Shown one piece after another: positions 33,050 to 46,035 of a DNA stretch of 64,000 bases. The notes beneath the pieces are model-generated. The model saw nothing but the letters and a program-made list of their open reading frames with translations, made no database searches and had not been told where the DNA came from. A program made the translations under genes and the position numbers. Source of the DNA: Agapanthus africanus. Taxonomy: Eukaryota; Streptophyta; Magnoliopsida; Asparagales; Amaryllidaceae. The first letter of the stretch is position 1. Each line of letters starts with the position of its first letter. The DNA is taken from positions 112,635,899 to 112,699,898 of the forward strand of contig CM057346.1 in the NCBI GenBank assembly GCA_030015575.1. Direction: 5' to 3'.

Positions 33050-35333
33050 AACCTATTAACCGTATAGTAGTTGTTTCGATGATGTTAAAATATCGAAACC
33101 GAAACAACCCAAAACAATACCAACGATATTCCATTCTCTGTTGAAATTTTATTGGTCTTCTAAAATTATTTTAGCAACCGCCGAAGACTATTTAAGTGAC
33201 AACTAGAAGACACACCAAACACGAGCCCCTAATTCCACTACTTGACCGGCAAGACTTGATGAAAATCTGGCCATGCCGGTTTTGTACATGAGTTGGGACT
33301 TGATTTTCGGCATGGCATCTAGTCTATGGAATATTAGTTCAGTGGTATTGCTTGTTTAGCTCAGTTTGGATATAGTTTTATCTAGTTGTTTGGGAGCTAT
33401 TCGGGGTTATTTCGAAGTCGATATTTCTAACATTGTTTAAAGTTTATAGTACATGCATTACTATCTGCGACCGTGAATGTCATTAGAGCGGTGTAACTTG
33501 TCTAATTGCTATAGTTCTTTTAGACGGGTTTGCGAACATGACATTCACGTTAATGTTCTGTATTGTGCTGTGTTTGTTGCGGATCGTTGTGGGGATAGCT
33601 TGGTTGCAATGATAGTGCAGTTTAGTTTTATTTGTACTTTTGATATCGCGGAGTGAGTGTTCGACATGTAGACTGCCGTCACTGACTACTTGTATATTTT
33701 TTTTGGGGCACGACCGGGTTGAGGTCGATATCACTGTTGTACATATTTTCTTTTCTGTATTAGGATTACCCCGCAGTGGAGTGCACGGATAGCCGGGTTC
33801 TGGAGGGAAACGGGTCCGCATCTCATGGCATTGAAATGGAGGGGCCCTCACTCTAGAATTGGTGGGCTATTCACTGCACTCGTAGGGGGTACAGGTTGAC
33901 CCAAGGAAGGGTGCTCAAGTTACCGGATTCCGTGAAGTGCCGGGTGGCCCATTCACTTTGTTGGGGCTGCCTCGTTTCTGGTTTTGGCGAGTAACTTTCC
34001 ACACTCGTAGGGGTCTAGGTTTTCATTACACAGGCTATCCACACGACCAGGGGAATGTCAGGTTTCACTTGTGGCTCAAAGGAAACCCGGGGCTCCCAGA
34101 TTATCTGCATTGTTCCGTGATGCTTATTACTTATTTGTGACGTTGCATTTATCACGCCTGGAGCGATTATTATATATTGCTATATATACTAGTAGATGTT
34201 GTATATATTTTACACCCGTGCTAGTCCAGTCCTCGCTCTGTCGTTAGTTAAGTAACCTAACGGGTGGTGACGTGACCCAGTGGCGAATACGAATGTCATA
34301 TATGCACATCATATTTTCGTTTTTTTGTGGTGTGATTAATTGATGGGACCGCGTTGATTCAGATCAATGCAATGAAAACAGACCTATTCGATGTTGTTGG
34401 AACAATTTTCAAAAGTTGTTATTACAAGAACGTTTTCTTTTGTTTTGCACAGCGGTATTCGGTTATGAATATCCAGCACCTCATTCGACGAGCCAAGGGT
34501 CGAGATCCCTTCATCGGGAGTGATCCCTTAGGCAGAAGTTTGCGTCAGGGTAATAACTTCACTGTAGTCGATTACTTTTTGTTTTTCAAAATGGTATTCG
34601 GTTATGAATATCCAGCACCTCATTCTACGAGGAAAGAGCCGAGATTTCTTCACCGAGAGTGATCTCTTTAGCAAAAGTTTTTGCCTCTATATATTTCTGA
34701 AAAGCCATCTGATTCCTTCAACAATATCAAGTTCATTACATTAAAGGTTTTTTGCCAAAAACCATTCGTAGCCCTCCGCCATTTCAGACGGGTAGCACTT
34801 AGTATTCATGCTATGTTTGTTGGCCTTCGTCATGGCATAATGTATGGTAGCTGCTTGCTACTTTTCTGTTGCATAGATAGATGCGTTGGTTTGGGACAAT
34901 CGTACTACTATTTTGGCCTTCGTCAAGGGTAAGTACGGGTGGGTTCAAATTAATCTGGACAATGATGGGTAGAACTTGACATGTGACTTATGATATGTTG
35001 GCCTTCGTCAAGGTCATAAGAGCATGGGGTAGAAATCACATCGGGAGTTTCAAACATATAGGAAACTTGCCAGGCATGCGCATACCTTCTGGAGTGTGAT
35101 AACGTGAGTGGATTCCATCAGGTTATCATGCGATGATAGTTGGATCCTGATACCCACTGATGAGTTGGTTTACTCTTCGGGTGATTTTAGATGATCCCGA
35201 CTAATTCTTCTTTCAGGTTTGGAGAAGAATTTGAGGATACAGTGGGAGATATCCTGATTAGATAAAGTGATTGACCATTCTGATTTAGGTTAGAGTGCTC
35301 GCTGAGTGTTTCTTTTCTCTCTCTCTTTGGCAG
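33050..35333 (+). other. Leader of B, no gag recognised
   Basis: About 2.3 kb without a recognisable protein. It holds competing inverted repeats (GTTGTTTCG/CGAAACAAC near 33073-33111; ACCGGC/GCCGGT; GCCATGCCG/CGGCATGGC at 33270-33316), the CTGTCGTTAGTTAAGTAACCTAACGG-type motif near 34238, and two tandem copies of the conserved block (about 34443-34540 and 34576-34680, with frame words NIQHLIRR and RDPF). It ends in a pyrimidine tract followed by AG (35311-35333), as in D and E. Confidence 0.65.
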
Positions 35334-38300
35334 CGGCCATGACCCGATCCTAGATTATAACTCAGTAACCAAGTTAACCGAACCTTCTTTAAACACATTG
35401 ACTTTTGGATTGTCAGAGTTGCATACTTCATTGCCATTCCTACTTTTACCCTTTGCTTTTCTCCGGAACATTCCATATCACTACGAAGATCCACTGTTAT
35501 TGGATATGACCATCGTATAGTTACATACGAACTCGAAGAAACTTGTTTCAGATTCGAGGATGGTTTCCGGTTCTGGAGAAATTGAATAGGACTATTCAGT
35601 TGTCTTTTCCTTTTTCCTTCGCTCAGATTGTGAGGGCTCCTAGGATTAGGAGAGGGTACACCTATTGCGCTTATTGGATAGTCTTCTTCCAAGCCATAGG
35701 CAGGTGTCGAAAGGTAGGGAATGAAGAAAACCAATTAGCCTAAGTGTGGTGTATAGAAGGTAATAAGTAAAGACAAATAAAGGGATTAGAAAGAGCGTAA
35801 AGTAAATTACGACTGCTATCATTCATGACTAAACCACGTATATCATCGCCACTCCTACTTCACCTTTGAATTTCTCCAGAACATCCCGTATCACTATGAA
35901 GGTCCACAGTTATTGGATAAGCCATCGTATAGTTACATACGAACTCAAAGGAACTTGTTCCAGTTCGAAGATGGATTCTGGTTCAGGAGAAATAGAATAA
36001 GGTTTATTCAATTGTCTTTTATCTTTCCTTTCTCTCAGATTGAGAGTACTCCTAGGATTAGGAGAGTACACCTATTACGCTTATTGGATAATTTTCTTCC
36101 AAACCATAGGCTGGTGACGAACGGCAGGGAAGGAAGAAAACCATTTAGCCTAAGGGTGGTATACAGAAGGTAATGAATAAAGACAAATAAAGGGATTTGG
36201 AGAGATGGCAAAGAAATATACGGTTACAGTCATGAATTTTGATAATGGAAGAGGCATTACTAGGAATACCCAGATACCCCTTCGAAACATTTTCATGTTT
36301 CAGTTTCACTATGTGTTGTTGATTGAAAACTGATTTCCCAATTAGATCCTTACTCCAGGGTATGTATTTACCAGGTTTGATTCTCACATCTGTATGCTTT
36401 TACAGATGATAAGTGGGAGTAAGTTATTGGGAATTAGGTGATTATATCCTCATTATATCGGAATTCGTTGTAATTGGTGACATTTGAGGAAATGCCCTAG
36501 AGTTTTGTCTGACGGCAAATATTTGGTTTTGAATATCAGTTGTTATGCACCATTTTCAAACTGATATATCTGTACGTTTATTTTATTAGGTGAGATATAA
36601 CCTTTTGAAATTATGTTCATGACATTTACCTATATCAGTTGATGGTTAGGTAAGGAGTATTAAACAACGGTGTAATTCTTCTTAACCATAGTGCAGTTTT
36701 CAACTTACGACACACAGGGTTTGAGTTATTGAACTCAGGGGACTTATACAAAGTATTGTATGTTGTCCAGTATCCATTAGGACAAAGGGTTGGTTCTCGT
36801 ACTATATTCTGTTTACTTGTGACTTCTCCAGTTTTAGACAAGTGTTTCGAAGAAATACTAGGTCTAAGTTTTGAAAAGTTATAGGTATAAGAATAAAGTA
36901 GAGAATCACATGTTGCAAGTATCAGTATTCTTCAAGGTGATCGAAAATGTAGATACTTGTGTTTGGTATTCAGTTGATAGTATTGGTTTTGAGAACTTGC
37001 TTCTCTTTCAGGTTACTCATATTTGGATTCACTACTAAGTTGAGTAATGCTGATCGGCCTCTCTCCATTTAGTTAACATGCACTGGAGACAGCTGCATGA
37101 TTTGAATCTGGTTTCAATTAAATCAGTGCCTCTGTTTCTATATTGTATATAGAATGGTTCATATCTTAACGATGTTAAAGTATATGGAGTTGTCCGGCTT
37201 ATACTTAAAACCAGACTTTGGATAACTCAAGGTACGTTTTTGTAATGATAGTTTGTGGGTTATCCCGGGCTATGACGAGGGGTAACTTTCTACCATCTGG
37301 AAGATCAATAGTGATATTGTTCTTGACTCGCCGCAGTTTTAATAAAATGAACTTTTTCAGAAAATAGTAGTGGGAGTATGGTAGAACTGGAAGTGATTCC
37401 TGAACCACAGACGATTACTGAAAATTTAAATAGAACCTAAAGATTCAATTGGGTTTGACATTTCATTAGCCACTCCGCAGATATGGTGGGTAACCTCAGG
37501 CGCCCGAGAGGTACTATGGTATCCTCAAAGACGGTGACAGGGAGGTTCTTGTTTATCCAGACTTTCCATTACTATTGTTTTAGACTATGAGACCCGGCAG
37601 AAGGATGAGTATAGCGTCGTTTTAAACAATCTTTAGAAGTGCACGTGTATATGACTCCGCCAGAGGGTTGTTGTAGTCAGTGAGAGCAGCGGAAGCATAG
37701 TGGACAAGTAGCTTGTGTCTATTTATAGACTAAAGCGGATATAGCGGAGATAGATTATCTATTTTTGATGTGAAAGTCATACGCTTTGACTTCATCAGAA
37801 TAGGAGATGGATCTATTAAGAAGGTAGTAGGGTGGTATGTCCTGGTATTTGGATGACATACACTTGTAAGAAGTGATATTCCTATACTACGATCGGTTAT
37901 ACTGTGGTTGTCATACAGTGGTTTCTTCACATAGGATTTGGATATTATATCTGGTATTCTGGCTACTAGTTCTATGGTTTTAGATCTAGATTTAGGTAAT
38001 TTCCCAATCTGGGTACTTTGACACTATTCTAAAGGTGTTTTAGAATGGACGACTCCTGGTATGGTGGTGTACCTGCAGATGATGGAGTTACCCTCTCTAA
38101 AGGTGTCTTACAGACTAAAGCGGAGAGGGATGTGCATAATTGGCATATCACTTGCTTAGGCAATTGAATCAATCATGAGATGTCAAGTACCACACCAGAT
38201 ATTGTTTTTGCACTAGATGTAATAAGTTGATATATTAATCCAATTCTGGAGAAATGTTCGGAAGCAATTTATGAACATAAGTGGATGTTCTAGGGATTTG

Positions 38301-38772
38301 GTAACGACAACCTCCTTCGGGAGACGGTTATCATTCCAGGCTTCCAAGGTGACCTGGATGACAGAGTGACTGTCAGAGTTATAGTTTTCCCTCTTGACGA
38401 GGGGCAGTAGTTCGGACAGGTGGTCCAAACGGATACCGAGGGAGGTATGGCGCAGGATACTGATTAAATTCAGTTGACGATATAGTCAAAGAAGTTTACT
38501 GGATTTGGAGTTCATTTGTGAACTGGATCCCATCAGATATCCAGGCATATTCTAAGATATATATTGCTCATTTCGGGAGATGGCTTTTTCCGCGAACTTG
38601 AGATAAAGAGAGACATAGAAAGAAATATTAGAGCGGATCCAATCACTGAGGCTATTTCTCGAACGCAATAGTTTTACAAACGAGCTTTGTGAAACTGATT
38701 AGTAGAGAAGTTGGGTTTTCGGTATCACACGGGCTGTGAGTATGCGACACCGCAATAATTAGCCTTAAGTGC
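35334..38772 (+). pseudogene. pol remains of Copia element B (fossil)
   Basis: Scattered matches to the pol of E run in order, for example the integrase-to-RT linker near 37450-37520 (CCACTCCGC...) and the end of RNase H (GCGGATCCAATCACTGAGG near 38632). No long open frame remains and the order is disturbed by an internal duplication. Broken many times. Confidence 0.7.
35425..36180 (+). repeat. Tandem duplication inside B
   Basis: About 330 bases occur twice, near 35425-35760 and 35845-36180, offset by about 400. Shared words include CATCGTATAGTTACATACGAA, cut here to the common core GTATAGTTACATACGAACTC, then TCCTAGGATTAGGAGAG and AAGACAAATAAAGGGATT. The copies have diverged, so the duplication is old. 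Confidence 0.8.
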
Positions 38773-38783
38773 AAGTGGGAGAT
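38773..38783 (+). other. Polypurine tract of B
   Basis: AAGTGGGAGAT directly before the 3' LTR, identical to the tracts of A and E. Confidence 0.88.
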
Positions 38784-40852
38784 TATTAGTTATAGTGCCC
38801 TCAAGTCAATTATTGGATCGCAAGCACGTGATTGCAATGATTGAGGGAGGACCTATACCGGTAGAACAGTCTTACTCAAGATGATAGTATGCTATCTGGT
38901 TTGTCTTTATCATCGTGTACATGCTTCAGGTGACATTACAGATCACTATTACATGTTGATAGAGCCCATAGGATTTTTGCTTGACTACCAGCAGTATGAT
39001 GGCGATTATATACGTGAGAGTTGGGTGGTCTATAAGCACATCCTTAAAGTGTCCCTAGTCGTGGAAGTTTCGAGACTGGGCATCGATACTCCAATAGTAG
39101 ACTACTGTATACGGATCGAGATCCTGACAAGGGGCGGTGGCCAGTCTCACATGCCATTGATGTCAGTTGGTTCACCTAAGATGTATACATGTGCTCATTG
39201 GGTTATGAGTACACCGGACGGACTCACGGGAACATGCTAGTTGGTATTATACCTATTGTTAAATAGCAGTTCCCAGGTGACATGTGTACAGATTAGTATA
39301 TCGATCTGAGATCTTCATTTGTCTCGTGTGAGTTCCCACTGTGCTTTGGTTACTACCCTACCACGGCTCAAAGGAGTCATGCAAACAGGTTTTCGTTGGG
39401 TACTGTCCCGAGCCATATGGAGGCAGTGAGTAGATCGTCAGGGGTTTCGTCTTTCCCGGTATTGGGGGTTGAGGTCGCGGAGTGCACGGGTCGCCATCAC
39501 CAGAAATCCTCGGCCGGGGTAGAAGAGAATTACCGATCTAGGATCGATAGTTTCTCAGTTAGTGATAGATTTCATACCGACACTAAATGTCAAGTTATTA
39601 GGGGTCCGACTTTATCCACCCCCTAGACTCGATATGCGATACTCATAGACGAAGGGACCGGACTGTACGGATATTGTCACTGTCAGGCTTAGTAGGGTTT
39701 CAGGATGAGTTTGCTCGTTGGCTTCCCTTTCGCTCAATACCTGGGTAGCCATTACGTACAGCTAGTGCCACTGCCGTGCTTGTGGTTAAACCCACTGCCA
39801 GCGTATTGACGAGTCTTTAGAGTCCCACACAGAGGGTTTCCCTGGTCCGGGCGAAACGTTGTAGAGGCTGTATGGTTTTATGGCAGGGTTCGATCATATA
39901 CGTGCACTTGTGCACGGATCATAATCGGACGGATAATACTAGTGGGCTTTGGATTAAGCCGGATCCTAGTATTATATTGTTAGATTATTTTCGTCTCGTT
40001 GTATTCGTATTCAGTCGGAATACGGATGCTGGTATGTATATACGGATGAGGGGTATTCTTATAATTCGTTACAAGTTTACTTTGAAGTTGCCATTCTTCT
40101 TTTTGATTAAACATTTAGTTTAATGTTTAATGTGAAATGTGTGAGTCATAGAATTTTGGCAAATCTTTGTTGTGCTGGCATTTTTCTCTGTGGGCAATTC
40201 GTGGGCCTTGGAATTTCGTGGGCAATGGTGCATTGAATGTTTTTTGTCAAGCTTACGATATTTAGTGAGATATTTTGTGGATTTTGGTGGCTGTTCATTT
40301 TGGTGGAGAATATATATTTCTAGTTGCTTTTCATTAATTAATCACCCCCACCAAAATCCACTGAGAACCATTCATCATTTTTGGCCGAGCCCAATTTTCC
40401 AGCAAGCTCATTTTTTTCCAAGCCAAATTCTATGCTCACATTTTCACCTCTTGGAAACTTCATTCACCTCCACCCAAATCATTGGGTGTATTAAGACAAA
40501 GTATTCACATACTATCTCTATTTCATCTTGGGTATCTAGGCTAGCAAACTGGATGCCCAAGTTGCTTCGGTTTTGAAGCGGGAGCCCGTATTAAAAATCC
40601 TCGACGTGGATCATCTTTGACGAGGGAGACCGGAGAGAGAACTTGTTCGAGGCAGCCGCAAGGAGCTTGGGAAGAAGTTGAAGACCGAAGGATACGGATC
40701 GATCGGTATAACCTCTCTAAACATTTTACAGTTTACTAGTATAGGGTTAATGGTTCGATCCAGGAATTGGGTACCGTTAGCGCCGGTTTTGAAAAGTTTT
40801 TGTTCCGCGTTTTGCCACGGATTGATGGCCGACGTGCTAGCGTAACATTACA
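38784..40852 (+). repeat. 3' LTR of B
   Basis: Starts TATTAGTTATAG and ends CATTACA, followed by the duplication TCATC. It is 2069 bp and collinear with 30968-33036. Confidence 0.92.
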
Positions 40853-40873
40853 TCATCTTAGGCATGATATAAG

Positions 40874-43067
40874 TGTTGGGTTCCCAGGCACGCTAACAAG
40901 GTTCTACAAGGCATCAACCATACCCGATAAAAAAAAATAGCCGTGCCGAACAACCCTAACCAAAATCGTATACTAGAGATTATGCAAAAACTAGCCAGTT
41001 AAACATTTTAACTACAAGTGAAAGGGATTACAACCTTTGTAGATCCGGTCCTTCACTTCTAAAGCTCCGTGTTGACGTCCCTTCGCTGCGATCATCGGGA
41101 TCCCGGACTCTAGCGATGGTTTCTTCGGAGAAATGAGCGGGCTAGGTCGTTGACTTCGAGGCCGAAGATGATCTACGTCGAGGAGACTCAAACTCAAGCT
41201 CCATCTTCACTAGGTCAAAAACTTTGTGAAGAGAACACCCTAAACTAAATGGCAAGTAGTAAAGGATGATGAAATAGGAAGTGGGTTCATTTTGGATTTG
41301 GATTTCTCACTCTATTTCTTCACTTGAAAAATTTCTAGTAAGGTTTTCTTCTTCTTGAAGAAGAAGAAGAAAGAAAAGAATAAGAATGAATTATGTAAAA
41401 TCAATAATCAAGTGAAGTCTATCATAATGCAACCATGGATGAGTTTTCCTTTGTAGAGACTAAACCATAGTTTGTGGTAATGGTTAGCTTAATGAAAATC
41501 TTATGCAAAACAAAATTAGTGGACTTTGACAAAGATGCTTGAAAGCTTCATGAAGCTTCAAGCAAAGACAAAGAAAACCACCATTTTGTTTTACCAAAAT
41601 AAATAAAAACCTAAACCATTATCTTAAATATGGTGTAAGTCATATACACACCCAAGTTTGCATGTATCATTAATCATGATACAAACTAGTGCACAAATAT
41701 ATATCACATATACAACTTGTGCACATCAAGTGAGAAAATCAATCTTAAGTGAACAAATACTAGTTAATGTAAAGTAATATATCAATTATACATTAAATCA
41801 TTAAATCAACACTTGATTTAATGATCCGGTCATATCGCATATAACCGACTAATATCTAGTGTATCAATATATCGAATCAACACTTGATTCGGTAACCCGG
41901 CTATATCTCATATAACCGACCGATGATACAAATCGCGAGAATAGAATATAGTATCACATACTAGTTTTATTCTCGGTCCCGCACATATCTCATATGCACT
42001 CCTATTTCGTTTCGCTTGAGCCAGGAAACCTCTGTGTAAGACTCTAAAGACTCGTCAATACGCCGGCAGTAGGTGGTGATTATATCAATCACCCACAAGC
42101 CGCAAGCGGTCTGCTAAACGTAACGGCCACCCGGGTATTGAGCGATCAGAAGATCAACGAGCAAGCCTGCTCACACTCCTGCGAATCCAATCAGTAACAC
42201 TTACCGCACAGTCCAGTCTATTCGTCTGATATTTCGCATATCTCACCTACGGGTGGTAAACGTCAGACCCCAGCAGCTTGATAAGTCATGCCGATGTAAG
42301 GTCCATAACAAGCATGAAACTACTGATAAACTTACCAGTAAATCAGTGCAACCCTGGCCAGGGATTTCCAGTTATGGCCAGTCGAGCATAGCGCAACATC
42401 AACCCCCAATACCGGGAGAGACGAATCCCCTCCTATCACTCATTGCCTCCATATGAATCGGGACTGTACCCAAAAACCACCTGTTTGCACGACTCAGTAG
42501 AGCCGTGGTAGGGTGGAAATCAAAGCACAGTGAGAGACACACAAGACTCTATGACGATCTCGGGTCAACAGACTAAGTTGTACCAGTGTCACCAGAGAAC
42601 TGCCATCTGACGTGAGGTATAATACCATCTGGCAGTTCTCGGCGAGTCCATCCAGTGTACCCAGTCTCCACTGAGCACCCGCATACCGTCTCTGATGTCA
42701 AACACCAATGGATATGGGATCATCCATCGCCCATCACATGGGTCGAGAAGATATACGCTAGTCTATTCTGGAATATCGATGCCCCGTCTCGATATTCCTA
42801 CGACTAGGAACATTGAAGGATGTACTCATGGACTACCCAGGCCCCACTAGTATGATCTACATCATAGTCCTGGAAGTCGAGTACACATCCTAAGGGCTTT
42901 ATCAACATGTAACAGAGAGACAATAAGTATACATGTTAAGATAAAGAGCAACCAGATAGCGTACTATCATGTCGAGCAAGAAAGTCCTCCCTATATATGT
43001 CCCAGCATCCAATACATTATACATCTCATGTATAGTAATGGCCTCTAGGGCATACATATAACTAACA
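40874..43067 (-). repeat. 3' LTR of D (reverse complement)
   Basis: Starts TGTTGGGTTCCC and ends ACTAACA on the + strand. It contains tandem hairpin units at 41801-41821 and 41873-41891, and a GAAGAAGAAGAAG run near 41355. Closely matches 59715-61907. Confidence 0.92.
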
Positions 43068-43078
43068 ATCTCCCACTT
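43068..43078 (-). other. Polypurine tract of D (reverse complement)
   Basis: ATCTCCCACTT is the complement of AAGTGGGAGAT, the tract shared by A, B and E. Confidence 0.88.
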
Positions 43079-43079
43079 G

Positions 43080-46035
43080 CACTAGGGCCATCTGTAGCAG
43101 TGGTTGCAGTATCTCATACTCAACCATCCCATATAAGTCTCTCTCTGGGAAAAAGCCTTTGTGAGTGGATCCGCCGTGTTGTCCTCTGAGTCTACTCTCC
43201 TAACCTCGATCACCCTGGAGATCAACTATCTCCATGATCAGGTGATGCTGCCTCAGAATATGTCTGGGTCACTGATGGGACCGGGGTTCCTGGGCCAAAG
43301 CCATACTTCCATTGTCACACAATGGTAGGAACCTAGTTCATCTCATGAACTAATATACACCCAAACTTCCTTTTTGGTAGTATCTTTGATAGCGATGTCA
43401 CCAGCCTTTATCGTCTAGTTTGCCACGGTATCTCGCTTGGAACTCTTCCAACATACCGTCCCTCCACTGAGGGTAAAGACAATGCCTGCGACTGACATTC
43501 AGTCGTCCTTATCACCCTGGAACTTTTCCAGTGATTCTCCCCAGGATCGATTGATACCATCTCACTACAACTAGTGAGAATCCTAATATCCAATTAGATC
43601 TATCTCATAGATCCAAAACCCAGGATTTAGGAGGTATCACTTTGATCCTATATGGAGAATCTATGTGATAAGAGGAGATTGACCGAGTGTAGCATAGAAA
43701 ACTCTTTTCCTATCAAGAGCATGTTGTCTACGTATAATACGAGGATGACCACCTTACTCTCTACTACTTTTTTGTATATACAAGGTTCATCTACTATTTT
43801 GATGAAGTCAAACTCTTTGACTACCACATCAAAACAGACGTTCCAACTCCGCGATGCCTGCTTTATCCTGTAAAGCAACTTGGACACGTTTTCGCTGCTC
43901 CCACTGTCTACGAAGCCCCCTGGCTGTGTACTTATAGACGCTCTCTTCTAAATAAATATTTAGAAAAGCAGTCATGACACCCAACCGCCAGATATCGTAG
44001 TCATGGTATGTAGCCGTGGCAAGTAGGATCTGGATGGACTTAAGCACAGCCACTGGAAAAGGTTTCATCATTATCCACACCTGGTTGATGACGAAAACCA
44101 TTAACAAGTCTAACTTTGAAAGTCTCAACTTTTCCATCTACACCAAGTAATCTTCTCAAGATATACTTGCTTCTGATGGGGATTTAACCCTTCAGATATA
44201 GCATCCAAAGTCCATACTTTGTTGGTATACATGGATTCCATCTCAGATCACTAAGCATCCAGCCATTCTTACAGAGTCCCCACTCTTGATGGCCTGCTCG
44301 AAACTAGTTGGGTCATCATCTCATGATGAAGTCCTCGCTCCCACTGTCATCGAGAAACCGAAGTATCTCTCAGGCGGATGAGGAACCCTGCTAGATCGGC
44401 GGAGAGGCTGAGATTTGTCGGAATCTATTGAATCTTTTGGTTCTACCAAATCATCTGCTGTAGTTTGTATAGCTGGAACTCCTTCCAGTTCTACCTCATG
44501 ACCATTAATTTCTTCATAAGAAATTCCCTTTAACAAAGGTGGTATGTTGAGAAACAAAACATATTTTGTTCCTCTGTTAGGTAGAAGATATTCCTTTGCG
44601 AATGCTTGGGATATCCAACAAACTTCTACAGAACTGACTTTGTCTCGAGCTTGTCCGGATTTTGCTTTTAGATACAGGCCGGACAACCCCAAATCTTAAC
44701 AAACTTAAGATATAGGCTCTTCCCATTCCATATCACATATGAAGTGGTAGGCAATGGATTTGATTGGAACCCTATTCAATAGGTATGCATCTTCTCAAGT
44801 GCATAACTCCCAAAAGGAAATAGGAAACTCAGTAGCACTCATCATAGAGCGCACCATATCGCATAGGGTGTGATTGCTCTGCCCCGATACACCGATGTGC
44901 TGTTGTGTATACGGAGGAGTAATGCTGAGAGAGAATCCCATTCTCCTTTAGAATAGTCCAGGAATCCCGTGCTCAAGTATTCTCCTCCCTGATCACATCA
45001 AAGGACATAATACTTATACCCATTTTTGGTTCTCTACTTCTAACTTATATTCGGTGATTATCTCAAAAGTTTCGGACTTGTGTTTCAACAGGAACATATG
45101 TCTGAATATAGAGAGATCATCAGTGAATGTAATGAAGTACAAAGAACCGGTCATAGCATATGTAGACTGGGGACCTTTATACATCACTATGTATTAGTCC
45201 CAAGAGTTCACTAACTCTTTCTCTGTTTCCAGTAAACGGAGCTATGGTCATCTCATCTTTGTGACATGACTGGCAAGTTTCATAAAATGTAAATTTAAAC
45301 TGATTTAAATATGTATCTAAATGTAACTTAGCTAGTCGGGTCGCATTGATATGACCTAGTCTACAATGCCTCAAGAAGAATTCGTTCATTTCTGAACTCT
45401 TCCTCTCGTGTGTGTTTTGTATACTAAGAACTGTAGTTTGATTTAGAACATCAATGCTTTTAGATAACGTGCCTGAACCGATCAACTCTTGATATAGGAA
45501 ATGTTCAAAACATTATCCAACAATACAAAATTATATCCTTTCTTTACTAGTAAAGAGACTGATATGATGTTGTATATCAGGTTAGGTATCTAATAACATT
45601 CGTTCAGAATCAATGTATTCTGGTAATACAGGGCGATAGTGACCAACAGACTTGGCTGCAACACTTGCACCGTTTTCTGTCTCATGAAACTTATCACCCG
45701 TTCTCAGTTCTCTACCTTTCTGTAGCCCATGTAACAGATTACATATACGGGATCCTGATCTGGTATTTAATACCCAAGACGTAGAGGATACTGAGAAACA
45801 GTTCTTTGTAATGAAAACACCTGAAGAAGATGCATCATTATACACTTTCTTCGTTTGGGCGGCATGGGAATCCTGGTATTCCCCTAATTCCTGCTCGGTC
45901 TTATAACAATTATAAGTTGGAGCGGGACCAATGTTCCCCAGCTCAGTATAACAAGCAGGTTCGGTCAATACATCCATATTATTATCTTGATTAAGGCGTG
46001 ACATGGTCGCTACCTGGAGAGAGAGAGAAGAAAAC
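43080..46035 (-). pseudogene. pol remains of Copia element D (fossil)
   Basis: Read on the minus strand, matches to the pol of E run from protease/pre-integrase (about 46035-45180) through integrase (about 45200-44700), a linker rich in Pro/Arg near 44400, reverse transcriptase with YVDN in place of the usual motif (about 44130-43640) and a shortened RNase H end. Sequence similarity to E is high in places, but there are more than ten breaks. Confidence 0.88.

Larger units (their letters stand above)
30968..40852 (+). mobile_element. Copia element B, + strand, inserted in C (fossil)
   Basis: A 9885-bp Copia element with two LTRs of 2069 bp each, primer site, long leader, pol remains and polypurine tract. 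The 5-bp duplication TCATC is present at 30963-30967 and 40853-40857. In the first 255 bases the LTRs differ at about 16 sites, roughly 6%, suggesting an insertion about two million years old at 1.3e-8 per site per year. The interior is broken many times. It is in the same subfamily as A. Confidence 0.92.
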
